A stretch of 64,000 nt of DNA from the NCBI GenBank assembly GCA_027924585.1, contig BSBM01000865.1:1798001-1862000 (forward strand), written 5' to 3'. Source of the DNA: Larix kaempferi (taxonomy: Eukaryota; Streptophyta; Pinopsida; Pinales; Pinaceae). The notes under the pieces are model-generated. The model did not search any database. It was not told the origin of the DNA and saw nothing but the letters and a program-made list of their open reading frames with translations. Position numbers and translations under genes: made by a program. How positions within the stretch are numbered: position 1 is the first letter of the stretch; every line of letters begins with the position of its first letter. Below, one piece after another: positions 43,714 through 54,482 of the stretch.

Positions 43714-45485
43714 AAGACCTTGATAAGACATACTCAATAGCATATGTTGAAATATAAACTTTATTTTTCTTTCATTCAACCTTGGTGTCCTCGCTGACAC
43801 CTTTGGATTCATGTTCACACTTCTTATCATCACCCTCCCCCTTTTTGTTATCTCCACCATTCTTCTTTTCCCCACCACTATCCTTCTTATCTCCACCCCC
43901 GCAACTTTCATTATCTCCCATGTTCTTTCCATGTTCTTTCTTACTCCCATCCTTCTTATCTTGTTCCTAATGATATCCATCCTTATTGTGTAGAATGATC
44001 TCTATATAATTATCTATCTTTATTTTGATATCCAATGGCTCATAGTTGTTACTGTAATTAATGAATAGATTGATCAATGTGAGGATTAGAGTTAGACATA
44101 TAGGATTTTTAAAAAAATTGGTTCATTAGAAAGGGAACTATGTTATTTTGAAACCAAGCTAATAAAGGTTTTGTTTTGTTTTTAGTTTGTGTATTGGAGA
44201 GTAGAAATCATTTCAGGGATAGTTATGAAAGGTTTGATCTTTGTTCTATTCATGTCGTTGAATGTGGTGATTGGAACCAATGAGGTTACTTCTAGAATGC
44301 ACAAAAACGACATTGTGAATATGAACCTTGGTATAACTTCATTTGGTCACCCTTCACTAGTGTTATCCTCTTGACCATTAAATCATGATCATGCCAGCAT
44401 TTCTCTAATTCATTAATATATTTTTAACACCATACATTAATGCATGCAACTTTCCTTAAAGAAACTTGCATTTTGTTCACGAATTTCCTTCATGCAACCT
44501 ACAAGCACCTCCGAAATGGCCCAAACAATAATAAATTCAAAAAATGTGTGCCCCTAAGAAGAGATTATAGAGTTTGTACAATTGCACAACCTCGATCTCC
44601 ATCCCCAATGAACTAAACTACCATCTCATGGTATAAATTGGAGTGTTATGTTGGTAGAAAGGGCACTAACCTATTAGAACACGTATATATTGGAGAAATT
44701 GTTTGGGGGGTCTACCTAGGATTCAGGACTTCCTATCCCTAATTGTATTTAATGGAATCTACCTAGAATTGTATGCTAGAATTAAATCACACAATTATCC
44801 TCATTAATAATATAACCAATAAACTTAAAGCATAACTTCAACATATAGGTATACGCTAATAAAAAGTCCATAATATAGTTTTCTCAATAAGCCTAGACTA
44901 ACTAATAAGCAAAAATACAAAATAGGTCATAATTTTGTTTAGCTATGCCACTCTAAGAACTTGTGCAAGTTCATAGGAATCTCATGTATAAAACATGATT
45001 AAAGTAAACTTCAAGAATTTTTCAATGTTAATGATGTGAATGTTGAAACTCAAATCTCATATTTTGACCTAATGTTTGTTCTCGCAAGAAAGATGAGCTT
45101 ACAAGCCCAAACAAAATCTTAATCTTTTATAAGAAGAATTATTGAAAATGTACAAAAAATAATTCCTTTCACTTGAATGATAGCGAGGGGGAAAACAAGA
45201 TAAGAGCCTCACACACTTTTCCAATGTTGTTATAATAATAATACTAATCTATTTTTAAGGCCAAATCCAAGTTAGACACCAAATTGGTGTACGAGACCCC
45301 CTTGTTTGTGGGACAAGGGACCCCCTCTGTGCAACGATTTGACTGGTAAAGTCTACAGAGGTGTATATACCCTACCCGCTCTGGATTTGAACCTATGATA
45401 TCATGAACTTGAGTAGGAGGATTTTTGGGGTTCCTCGGACAACTTAGAGTGCGGTCCTTCGGTTGGTGGAGCGATCAAAAAATGG
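43714..45485. other. Spacer with one coding-like fragment
   Basis: AT-rich sequence outside Tat-2. Apart from the Lys/Gly/Asp-rich fragment at 43772-43966 I see no gene. The piece at 45340-45420 includes GGATTTGAACC, which resembles an inverted tRNA B-box but has no partner A-box that I can find. Confidence 0.6.
43772..43966 (-). pseudogene. Lys/Gly/Asp-rich C-terminal coding fragment
   Basis: Sixty-four codons end in a TGA at 43772-43774. They begin right after a TAG that could be part of an intron 3' splice site (CATTAG before GAACAAG). The peptide is built from repeats such as DKKDGSKKE, GGGDKKDSGGEKKNGGDNKK and GEGDDKKCEHESK. Such tails are known from plant heavy-metal-associated isoprenylated proteins and from dehydrin-like proteins, but no diagnostic domain accompanies it and there is no CaaX end. 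It may be the last exon of a broken host gene or a simple purine-rich repeat read as protein. Confidence 0.3.
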
Positions 45486-47005
45486 TAAAGTGTTGGTGTG
45501 GCACACTTAGATTATACTATCTGTTAGTTGGCTAAGTGCAAGTGGATGGGCTCTTGTGTGAGCAGCAAGGCACACCCATTCCCACGGGCACACTTGATGC
45601 GATGCGATGGTTGAGCGGGAACCACGCGGAGGTGGGCGCTTGTGGAAGACGAGTGTGGGCACATTAGCATGAAATATTCCCAAGTATGGGCACGTCGGAA
45701 GATGTGCACCCAAGGTGGGTGAGGATCGACAGAAGTGCACCCAATGTGGGTGCCAGCATCAACCTGGTGGGGTTCCCAAGTGAATTGTACTCCACACAAG
45801 GCTTGCGAATGGGTCGATTAGATGAGTGTGTGCCAAGCACACTCATGTGCGGACGTCTTGTATATATAGCACACAGATGGGAGGCAAGTGAACCAAGAAG
45901 GAAGTTAAGGAAATTTTGGATCTGAGGAAGATTCACATTGTTTTGGGTATGCAGTAGGCATAAGAGCGTGCCCCTCCTCTCGTGGCCCATAGGACGTCAC
46001 ACTTGTCTTTGGAAACATCACACGTGGAAGGTTTCTAGGGTTTTTCCTTGCGACGGATGTGGCAGATCCGCAGGTCGAGAAGAGGCATGTGACAGGCCTT
46101 GTTGGAGGTGTATTTTCCTTAGGCTAGCCTCATGATGAGGTGATCTTGGTGGAGTCTAAGTGTTGGCTAAACTCCTGGGCCTGCGATAGACTTGGCTATG
46201 AGTAGGCAGTGGTGCGACTTGGGAAGACACTGAAACCTGGGAGTAGGCAGTCTCATGGTGGATATTGTAGACGAGGCTGTGACATATAGAAAACTCATGG
46301 GCACTCACTAGCGCGTGGTTTTCTAAGAGAGTTGTTCCCATAAGGATAGCTAGGATGCAATGGACAATGGCTTGGAAAGGCTATGATGAACTGCAGCATG
46401 GATGGCAAGGTTGAAATGGACAATAGATTTATGAGATGATGGTACAGTCATGACAGATAATGGCTTGTTCCGAGATGGCTGGCTAGGATACAACGGTTGG
46501 TAGTAAGTCGAGAGACATGTGAAAAAGTGCGACAGAGATGCAGAGCAGAGTGCGAATGCAAGTTGTGGTTGCTACTGTGGTAGATCCTAGACATTGGTAG
46601 AGTACTTGTCGTTTGATGTTGTATCTTGAGTTGCTAAGTAGGGTATGCTTGCAGATGAGGTGTCGAGGTGTGGTAGCCCTCCGCTGTTGTATGTAAAGTC
46701 TCTTGTAACCATTATATAATAAAAGGGTGTTAGGAACATTCTGAGTTTGGTATGTCGCCCCCATACATGTTGGTCTCTTTTTATTGTATTTATCTAAGTG
46801 TTTAAGTGTTAGTTGTTGGCATGCACTTAAGTAGAAAATTGACTAAGTGCAGAATTGTGTTAGAGATAGAAGTGTGAGGTTTCGTGGGTTAGGCGTAGTC
46901 TCCTAGAAACCTACCGAGATGGTATTTCCCTTGGAAAGGATCCGAGTAGTGTTGCATGGGCCAATGAAAGGAGAAAAATTGGGTCAATATGGTGCACTCG
47001 TGACA
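45486..47005 (+). other. LTR-like segment
   Basis: This stretch is GC-richer than its neighbours and promoter-like, with a TATA motif TGTATATATAGCACAC at about 45868 and an AATAAAAG polyadenylation-like motif near 46720. No long frame is present and no second copy lies in the window, so it may be a solo LTR or an LTR fragment. Ends could not be fixed. Confidence 0.3.
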
Positions 47006-47010
47006 TATGA

Positions 47011-47716
47011 TGTAATGACCCTCCACTAAGAACCATTGGAAATGGTGTGATGGAGGGCGGGTCAGGATTCATTACTTAAGGATGCACAGGGATTCCATAT
47101 GCTTTGGTAGCCTTGCTGTTCAACTCATGGTTTTTGGCCATGAGACAGTCACGATGGTGTACTAGTGAGTAGGATCGCTAGGAGGACCAAGAATATGTCG
47201 AGTCAAGTAGGACGAGACAAACCAACGATACGCTGCATAGCAGGCTCAACGGAGGATAGAGTGATTGGAAATGCTATCCGCGGTGTGTCTACCATGCTAG
47301 GACATTAATATTTTTTATGGTTGCAGCGATGGTATTTGGTTGGGTGGAGCCAGAAGAGGACCTTTGGGAACCATTGAGGATTGATACTAGATGGGTGAGC
47401 GCATCGTCTTGCATTGGATAGTCGGTCGTTCAAGTGTTGGATCGAGGGAGGCGATGTGATGGAAAACATTGTCTAAGGTTGGGTGGCGATGCGATGGACT
47501 GCATCGCCTATAGTGAAATGAGCACTTGGCATTTCACATACTCTAAGGTTCCTAGCTTAGATTCGGTCAGGTTGGTTTCGGTGACGCGTAGTCTGGGTGA
47601 TACTTGTGGTTGATGGTCATGCCCAACTAGCAAGATCACGTCGGTGCCGCACAGTGACTAGGATATTTTGGATGGTATGGGACGCTCGAGAGGGAAAACA
47701 AGGCTAGCCCATGACA
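47011..47716 (+). repeat. LTR A of the miniature element
   Basis: It begins TGTAATGACCCTCC and ends CTAGCCCATGACA. It aligns end to end with 47845-48272 plus 51155-51427. The differences are many more than between the LTRs of the element nested inside it, which fits an older insertion. Confidence 0.8.
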
Positions 47717-47718
47717 TT

Positions 47719-47732
47719 TGGTGTCAGAGCCA
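47719..47732 (+). other. Primer binding site of the miniature element
   Basis: TGGTGTCAGAGCCA lies two bases after LTR A and differs from the initiator-tRNA-Met site (TGGTATCAGAGCCA) by one base. Confidence 0.75.
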
Positions 47733-47830
47733 CATTTTGTTTCGACATATGTGGAAGTGTCTCTTAGCCACCAACGCCCCTTTCATCGGATGTGCTGATG
47801 GGGCCGCATTGACGAGGACGTCAACATATT

Positions 47831-47844
47831 TAAGTGGGGGATAT
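47831..47844 (+). other. Polypurine tract of the miniature element
   Basis: TAAGTGGGGGATAT immediately precedes LTR B, as a plus-strand priming tract should. Confidence 0.65.
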
Positions 47845-48272
47845 TGCAACGACCCTATTCTAAGTGCCACTGGAAATGGCGTGACAAAGGATGTGCCAGG
47901 ATGCATTACCTAAGGATGCATGGTGAGTCCATATGCTTTGGTAGCCTTGATGGCCGAATCATGGTTATTGGCCATGATACAATCAAGACAATGTACTAGT
48001 GAGAGGGATCGCTAGAAGGACCAAGGATATGTCGATTCGATTAGGATGAGACAAATTAGTGAGACGTTGTGTAGTAGGCTTGATGGAGGATGGAGCGATT
48101 GGCAATGTGATGTGCATTGTTTCTACCATGCTAGGACAATAGTGTCGATGGTTGCAGTGATGGTATGTGGTCAGGTGGAGTCGGGACAAGACCTTCAAGC
48201 ACCATTGAGCATTGAGACTAGATGGGTGAGCACATCGTCATGCGTTGGGAATTTGATCGTTCAAGTGTTGGG
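47845..48272 (+). repeat. LTR B of the miniature element, first part
   Basis: Starts TGCAACGACCC. It is interrupted after GTTGGG at 48272 by another LTR element and resumes at 51155 with TCAAGGGAGGCGATG, corresponding to GTTGGATCGAGGGAGGCGATG of LTR A. Confidence 0.8.
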
Positions 48273-48512
48273 TGTAACAACAAAATAATAATAAATTAAT
48301 ATTAAACATTAATATTAATTTATTAATTAAACAATTATCAATAGTCATGACCTTTTGTCGAAAAGGTACACGACGGGCCTATAAAACCCCCAAAACTATA
48401 TAACCATTATCATCTATCATATACTACATCTTTTACTTTACTACAAGTCATTTATGGCTTTCTTACATTACTTGTACTGGTTATTTACTTATTAAGGACT
48501 CTTGTTCCTTCA
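48273..48512 (+). repeat. 5' LTR of the 2.9-kb element
   Basis: 240 bp, TGTAACAACAAAATAATAAT to TTGTTCCTTCA. It is AT-rich at the start, with a TATAAAACC motif near 48380 as a likely TATA box. Confidence 0.9.
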
Positions 48513-48513
48513 G

Positions 48514-48529
48514 TGGTATCAGAGCGTTG
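48514..48529 (+). other. Primer binding site of the 2.9-kb element
   Basis: TGGTATCAGAGCGTTG starts one base after the 5' LTR and matches the initiator-tRNA-Met site over its first 12 bases. Confidence 0.9.
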
Positions 48530-48569
48530 ATCCCAGCTCCTAGCTAACTATCAAGTTTCTTGAGTTACT

Positions 48570-49290
48570 TGGTCTTTGACCAAAAAGCGGGCCTTTGGCC
48601 CACTTCCCTTTCCTTTCGCTCCATTATCGTTGTCCTCCATCCCATTTCCCTTTTCCCTTACTCCCTCACACTTAGATCTCTTCATCCTTTCCTCAACTCC
48701 CTACACATCCCTTCGCTTGTATCCCCATAATCACCTTTCCTCGAGGCCCACATGCTTCAGCACCTAGCAATACCCTCTCTCTCATCGCACCTCTCCATGA
48801 GCTATTCCACGCTTCCCCGTGCTACGATCTCACAACTGCACACTTTTCACCTGCTACACTTCGCCTACCTTGCGTAGCCACTGTACCCACGCCACGCTCA
48901 CTCTCTTCCCACTCCATGCTCACTCAATCGCGCTGCAACCCAGCCTCACCTCCACCGAGCATTACATATACCTCCACCCTCCATCTGTGCTTCCTCCTGA
49001 AGTGTCACAGTCCCTTCAAAGCTCCTCGCACCCTGCGCTCTGTGTGCGGCCGCACCAGCTCCAACCTCCACCTCCCCACACTCCGACCAGCCCTGCGTCC
49101 TCCGCTTCTGCTCCACTAAGTCCAAGCTCCCCACCTTCCCCCTGCTGTGCCCTCGCCATAAGCTCCTGTTCATAGCGTCCTCCCCTCACATCACTGCCTG
49201 CTCGCACCACCATTTCCACCTCCATCCAACGCTCCCATTCCACCACACTTGCACACCCTCCTCTCTACTAACCTTCGTGCCCTCCTCCAT
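48570..49290 (+). other. Pyrimidine-rich leader segment
   Basis: The plus strand is very rich in C and T and poor in G for about 700 bases. Openings of 60-118 codons on both strands rich in Ser, Pro, Leu and His (or Gly and Glu) are explained by this composition, and I do not call them genes. The segment could be captured host sequence, for example a leader or first-exon region. Confidence 0.5.
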
Positions 49291-49708
49291 GTGAAACCCT
49301 AACCATTAAAAAAGAAAAATTCAAAAATATATATTGGTATTGATATTATTGAATAATATAATAATATTGATATTATATTAATATTAATAATATAATACTA
49401 ACATAGTATTATAATTACTATTAATTAATAATTATTAATTATTAATTGGGATATATACAAAGTTATATGTCCAAAAAGAAAAAAGAAAAAAAGACGAGGA
49501 TTTTCCAAAGGGAAACACATTAAGGGTTATTATATCTTTTGTATATAACCCATTGTTGAAAAAGAAGAAAAAATAAATAAATAAAAATTGAAGAACAAGT
49601 CAAACCAAGGAAGATTATCCATCATCAAAGAAGACCAAGAAGACTCGTCAAGCAACCAAAAACCGCTATCAAACAAGAAGACCATGTCAAAGTTGGAATT
49701 CAGAAGTC

Positions 49709-50914
49709 ATGGCAACAATGATAGCAGAGTTACAATCATAGTTACGAGTAGTTTTGGCTCAACTAGAATAGTGCCAGGCAACCAATAATAGTCTAGTGTT
49801 CGAAAATTGGAAGCAAACACTAAAGATTACTAAGTCAGAATTGAATATTCAATTTTTGGAAGATAGTAAAAAAAGACTCATAGAAAGGTTAGGAGATAAA
49901 GATGAGAAAATATCACGTCTGGAAAGTATCATTCAAAAACTTGAAGACCAGATAAAAAAACCAAACAAAGTCGAAGAATATTCGTATGGAAATAGTGTCA
50001 ACTTAGAAGAGGAAATTAGTCGTCTAAACAAAGTCATCATGGACAAAGAAGACAAATTGGCGCAAGTACATGAAAAGCTAAAAAATCAGGAAACTGAGTC
50101 ATGTCATCATCAACAACAAAAAGAAAAACTCCAGCAGCAGTATGACGACTGTAAGAAGACACATAAGTTGGAAATAACAAAAGTCAACAGTGTGTTATCA
50201 AGCAATACCGAAGAGATTTTTCGTTTACGAAATCATAACAAAACACTGATTACAAAAATTAAAAAATTAAAAAACAATAGTAAGAGGGAACACTCTGGTG
50301 AAGACCTCGAAGGAAGAATACTGGAAAAGCAGGAAGAAAACCAATGTCTAAAGAATTGTAATCAGGAACTAGAGAATCTAATCAAAAAGTTAGAAATTGA
50401 CAAAAAGTCGCAAGATGAAAGAATCGAAAAGATTCAGAATCATAAAAATCTACTGGAGAACCAAGAAGCACAAATCCAGGAAGATGCATCCAAAAATCAA
50501 GTCAAGGAAGTGAAGGCAGTCCTCGCCGTAGTTCAAAAGAAAGAAAAACAAACAACACATACGCCTTACAGACATCCCAATTATAATCGCCATTTTGACC
50601 AACGACAGGGTCAAAATGAGCACTCACAGAAGAATTATGTTGACAGGCGAAAAGATCGACATACTAAGCAACAATTGAAACGACCCGTCCCACAAAATGA
50701 TCTCAGAGCTCCAATAAAAATAGATCTGGGATGGACCACAACAGATACGATGCGACAATTCTCCTTGGGAATCTGTAACTCGTATTGTCTCATTTCATCA
50801 AGTGTCTCAATTACAAAAAGGAAAGGACCCCAAGACGACAGTTCAAGGGGATTCATACATTGTTTTCAATACAGGTTTGAGGACAAAGCTTCCCTTAAGG
50901 GGAATGCAATGTAA
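49709..50914 (+). pseudogene. Coiled-coil ORF of the 2.9-kb element
   Basis: The frame opens with ATG at 49709 (MATMIAELQS) and runs 402 codons to a TAA just inside the 3' LTR. It is interrupted only by two TAG codons at 49739-49741 and 49769-49771, both in Gln-favouring contexts. From about residue 30 to 250 it is an almost uninterrupted coiled coil rich in Glu, Lys, Gln and Asn, with Leu/Ile at heptad positions. Then come a basic His/Arg/Asn/Gln-rich stretch that could bind RNA and a short tail. No zinc knuckle is visible. A gag-like role (oligomerisation plus RNA binding) is a reasonable inference from shape and position. The final FEDKASLKG tail resembles the end of Ty3 polyproteins. Confidence 0.6.
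50896..50909 (+). other. Polypurine tract of the 2.9-kb element
   Basis: TAAGGGGAATGCAA directly precedes the 3' LTR and follows GAGGACAAAGC. Confidence 0.7.
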
Positions 50915-51149
50915 CAACAAAATAATAATAAATTAATATTAAATATTAATATTAATTTATTAATTAAACAATTCTCAATAGTCATGACCTTTTGTCGAAA
51001 AGGTACATGACGGGCCTATAAAAGCCCCAAAACTATGTAACCATTATCATCTATCATATATTACATCTTTTACTTTACTACAAGTCATTTATGGCTTTCT
51101 TACGTTACTTGTATTGGTTATTTACTTAGTAAGGACTCTTGTTCCTTCA
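50910..51149 (+). repeat. 3' LTR of the 2.9-kb element
   Basis: 240 bp, same ends as the 5' copy; followed by the target duplication TTGGG at 51150-51154. Confidence 0.9.
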
Positions 51150-51154
51150 TTGGG

Positions 51155-51427
51155 TCAAGGGAGGCGATGCGATGGACAACATTGTCTAAATTTGGGTGGC
51201 AATGCAATGGACTGCATTGCCTACGGTGAAATGAGCACTTGGAATTCCACATACTCTAAGGTACATGGCTTATGTTTATCCAGGTTGGTTTCGGTGAGGC
51301 GTAGTCCAGGTGATACTTGTGGTTGATGGTCATGCCCAACTAACAAGATTATGTTGGTGTCGTGTAGTGACTAAGCTTTCGGATGGTATGGGACACTCGA
51401 GAGGGAAAACAAGTCTAGCCCATGACA
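51155..51427 (+). repeat. LTR B of the miniature element, second part
   Basis: Continues LTR B from TCAAGGGAGG to CTAGCCCATGACA and ends next to TATAA, the presumed target duplication. Confidence 0.8.
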
Positions 51428-51970
51428 TATAACCTCTTATGAAAATACACATATTAGAAAGGATTAGAGACATTGTTATATAACTACACCTAAGTCCAAT
51501 AATTATATAAAGTTATCCACAAATTTCACCGTGTTTCAAAAAAATCTTCTTAACAAAAATCAAAGAATAAAAAAAAGGTTACACCCGTGAACCATAGACT
51601 TACATTCCTTTTAGAACATATTTACCTTATAACTCACCATAATTTTTTCGCGTATAATCTTGTAACTCTCCATATCTCTCATCTCCCATGTAAAATTTAT
51701 CTATATATAAATCTTTCAAAGTGAAATATTAAAAGGGATAAAAAAAAATATGTGAATAATCCAGAGGAACGATATATATATATATACACATTTTCTAATC
51801 TAATGGATATAATTTAAGTTGAATATGCCTAATGCATCACAAAAGTCTTGTCATGACCAACCAAAGGAGTAGAAGATGAGTCACATGCCATTCTCTATTG
51901 CTATAAAACACTTCTTCATAACTTTGTATAAAGCCTTTCCAAGATATTTCGATCGTGAGCCAATAACGCT

Positions 51971-52714
51971 TTACACATTTCGTTATCATTATAATTTGAA
52001 TGGCCTTTTAGGATATAGTTTGTTTATAACAAGATGCTTCATCTTCTTTGGAGTTTGAGATTACACGAGTGTGTAATAATGTTTTCTTATAAATATTGTT
52101 TTTTCACTTGCAAATTGCATAGGCTTTATACATTGACTTCTTTGGAGTTTGAGATTACTCGAGTGTGTAATAATGTTTTCTTATAAATATTGTTTTTCAC
52201 TTTCAAATTGCATAGGCTTTATACATTGAATTATGAAGTATTCTTCATTATGATTAAATATAAATATGTAAATATATATGGTTTATTATTTGTTTAAATA
52301 TAACAAATGATACATTCATTACATATATGCATTTTTAATAATTTACACATTTCCTTATCATTATAATTTGAATGGCCTTTTAGGATATAGTTTGTTTATA
52401 ACAAGATGCTTCATCTTCTTTGGAGTTTGAGATTACATGAGTGTGTAATAATGTTTTCTTATAAATATTGTTTTTTCACTTTCAAATTGCATAGGCTTTA
52501 TACATTGACTTCTTTGGAGTTTGAGATTACACGAGTGTGTAATCATGTTTTCTTATAAATATTGTTTTTTCACTTTCAAATTGCATAGGCTTTATACATT
52601 GAATTATGAAGTATTCTTCATTATGATTAAATATAAATATGTAAATATACATGGTTTATTATTTGTTTAAATATAACAAATGATACATTCATTACATATA
52701 TGCATTTTTAATAA
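51971..52714. repeat. 372-bp tandem duplication with an internal 94-bp repeat
   Basis: Two copies begin TTACACATTTC at 51971 and 52343. Within each, the block TTTGGAGTTTGAGATTAC is repeated 94 bp apart. Copies differ by few bases, so the duplication is fairly young. Confidence 0.8.
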
Positions 52715-53431
52715 TTTATAAGATGTTTTTATTTTTTTAAGAAATATCAACATCTATTATTTCGAAGAATCAAGATATGGTCATATTACTTAATCCATTT
52801 AATTATTACATAGTTAATACATAAGGATTTAACAAGAGCATTATGTCCCTTACAAGAATTAAATCTAGCTAGAGAGAGTAACAATAATTCTTCCCAAGCA
52901 CCCAAGCTACATCCAATATACCATGAGATATTTTTCTTAAATAAAATATTGCTTTTCACTTTCAAACTGCATAGGCTTTATACATTAAACTATAAAATAT
53001 TCATGCATTGTACTATGAAGTATTCATTATTGTGATTAAATATATATTGTTAAATATTTGGTTAAATATAATAAATACCAAATATTTTGTTGGACAATCT
53101 TTTATAATTCATGAGAGGGAAAATTTGAAAGTGAATATCTTAAAAAAAAAAATGGATTTGTTTACTTATTAAGTTATTTCTATTTTTTTAAATACAATAA
53201 AAATATTAAATAGAAGCTTTTGCTTAACTATGCTTATATTATATCATAAAAAAAATTATTATATTTAAAATTGAATATTTGAAAAAAATGGATTTGTTTA
53301 ATTATTAAGTTATTTTATTTTTTAACAAAAATAAAAATATCAAATAAAATCTTTTACTTAACTATATTTATATGATATCATAAAAACTAGCATAAAAATA
53401 TATAAACAAATATTAACACCACAAAATTATA

Positions 53432-53637
53432 TTTTCAACTATAATGACATAAAAACTTGATTACTTAAAGTTTAACTTTAGTATAATAGTTTAAATTTAG
53501 TGTAATAAAACAACTATATGTAAGTTGATAACCATTTTCAACTATAATGACATAAAAACTTGATTACTTAAAGTTTAACTTTAGTATAATAGTTTAAATT
53601 TTGTGTAATAAAACAACTATATGTAAGTTGATAACCA
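53432..53637. repeat. 103-bp tandem duplication
   Basis: Copies begin TTTTCAACTATAATGACAT at 53432 and 53535 and are nearly identical. Confidence 0.8.
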
Positions 53638-53955
53638 CTTAAATGTATTTAGATAATTCTTGGCCTCACTATCATAACAAGAATAATGAATGAAATGTAA
53701 AATGTCTCATCTTACAAAGTTCATATCATTTATGCTAACATTGTTAGTTAAAGTTAATATAATTTATACCAACATTGTTAGTTGTAGATTATTATTTTAA
53801 CAACAACAGATATTAACATTCTTACCTTTTCGCAGCAAGAATAAATAATCATTCTTTAGGAAAATGAAATTGATAAAGGTTGTTAGATATTAACATTCTT
53901 ACCTTTTCGTTGTAAGAATAAATAATCATTCTTTAGGAAAATGAAATTTTTTTTT

Positions 53956-54482
53956 CCATCGAAAAATTTATCTTATTATTAATAATGCAAAATAGTAAAT
54001 GTTCCACATGTCATGAAATACACAGAAAATCTGTCCAGCATAGTAGCAGAAAATATTACAACCCATGGGCGCAGGATAAACCTGTCCCATAATAACTGAG
54101 AGTCAAATATGTCATAAAGTGCGAAAATACCAGCGTGTAAGATGCGATAAAACATGTAAAATCAGTGCATAAACAAAGCTGCACAGAGTCCAGGCTCCTC
54201 AGAACCATAAGATCAAAAGTATAATACTGACACAGTCTGGATCGGCCCAAGCACAGAGCCACATCCATCATAAAACATCAAAAACTGTCACATCCATAGG
54301 TGATATGACCAAAAGATAAACATCCCCAAAAATAGATAGTGCCGCAACAGTGACCGAATCAACAAGTAATTGATGGAGAAAATACCTATAGACCTGCACA
54401 ATGATATATTAACGCAAATAAAATGTATATATACCGCATGAGAAACCAAAAACCTCCTAATAGGTTTGTCGAGCAAAGAGAC
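53956..54482 (-). other. LINE 3' untranslated region
   Basis: Non-coding sequence between the RNase H stop and the A-tail. No structure beyond the terminal A-run was noticed. Confidence 0.6.

Larger units (their letters stand above)
48273..51149 (+). mobile_element. 2.9-kb non-autonomous LTR retrotransposon with coiled-coil ORF
   Basis: LTRs of 240 bp (48273-48512 and 50910-51149) are flanked by a perfect target duplication TTGGG (48268-48272 and 51150-51154). Primer site and purine tract are in place. By eye the LTRs differ at about ten positions. The interior has a pyrimidine-rich leader (48580-49290), an AT-rich stretch and one ORF of about 400 codons. No protease, reverse transcriptase or integrase is present. 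The 3' end (GAGGACAAAGC, then AAGGGGAATGCAA) resembles Ty3/gypsy elements, so a Ty3 partner probably supplied the enzymes. Confidence 0.85.
47011..51427 (+). mobile_element. Miniature LTR element (two 0.7-kb LTRs, 128-bp interior), interrupted
   Basis: LTR A is 47011-47716; LTR B is 47845-48272 plus 51155-51427 (701 bp once the inserted element is removed). The interior, 47717-47844, contains only a primer site and a purine tract. The flanks TATGA (47006-47010) and TATAA (51428-51432) look like a target duplication with one change. With no coding capacity it is a TRIM-like element, though its LTRs are longer than usual for that class. Confidence 0.8.
51433..53948. other. AT-rich spacer with several tandem duplications
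   Basis: No gene is seen. A 372-bp direct duplication (51971-52342 and 52343 to about 52714) itself contains a 94-bp internal duplication. A diverged third piece lies near 52930-53050. A 103-bp duplication is at 53432-53637. A 77-bp duplication begins at 53811 and 53888; its second copy is split by the LINE. Confidence 0.75.

Noticed and set aside
43782-43993. Ser/Pro/Phe-rich plus-strand openings
   Set aside because: They are the complement of the purine-rich Lys/Gly fragment and have low complexity.
45340-45420. Possible tRNA-derived SINE (GGATTTGAACC resembling an inverted B-box)
   Set aside because: No A-box at the right distance, no tail and no target duplication. A similar string inside the array LTRs (near 9955) also lacks tRNA structure.
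48819-49246. Openings of 60-118 codons on both strands
   Set aside because: They come from the C/T-rich composition (stop codons need A and G). There are no motifs and several frames are open at once.
51971-53946. CRISPR-like regular repeats
   Set aside because: The repeats are direct tandem duplications without unique spacers, in eukaryotic DNA.
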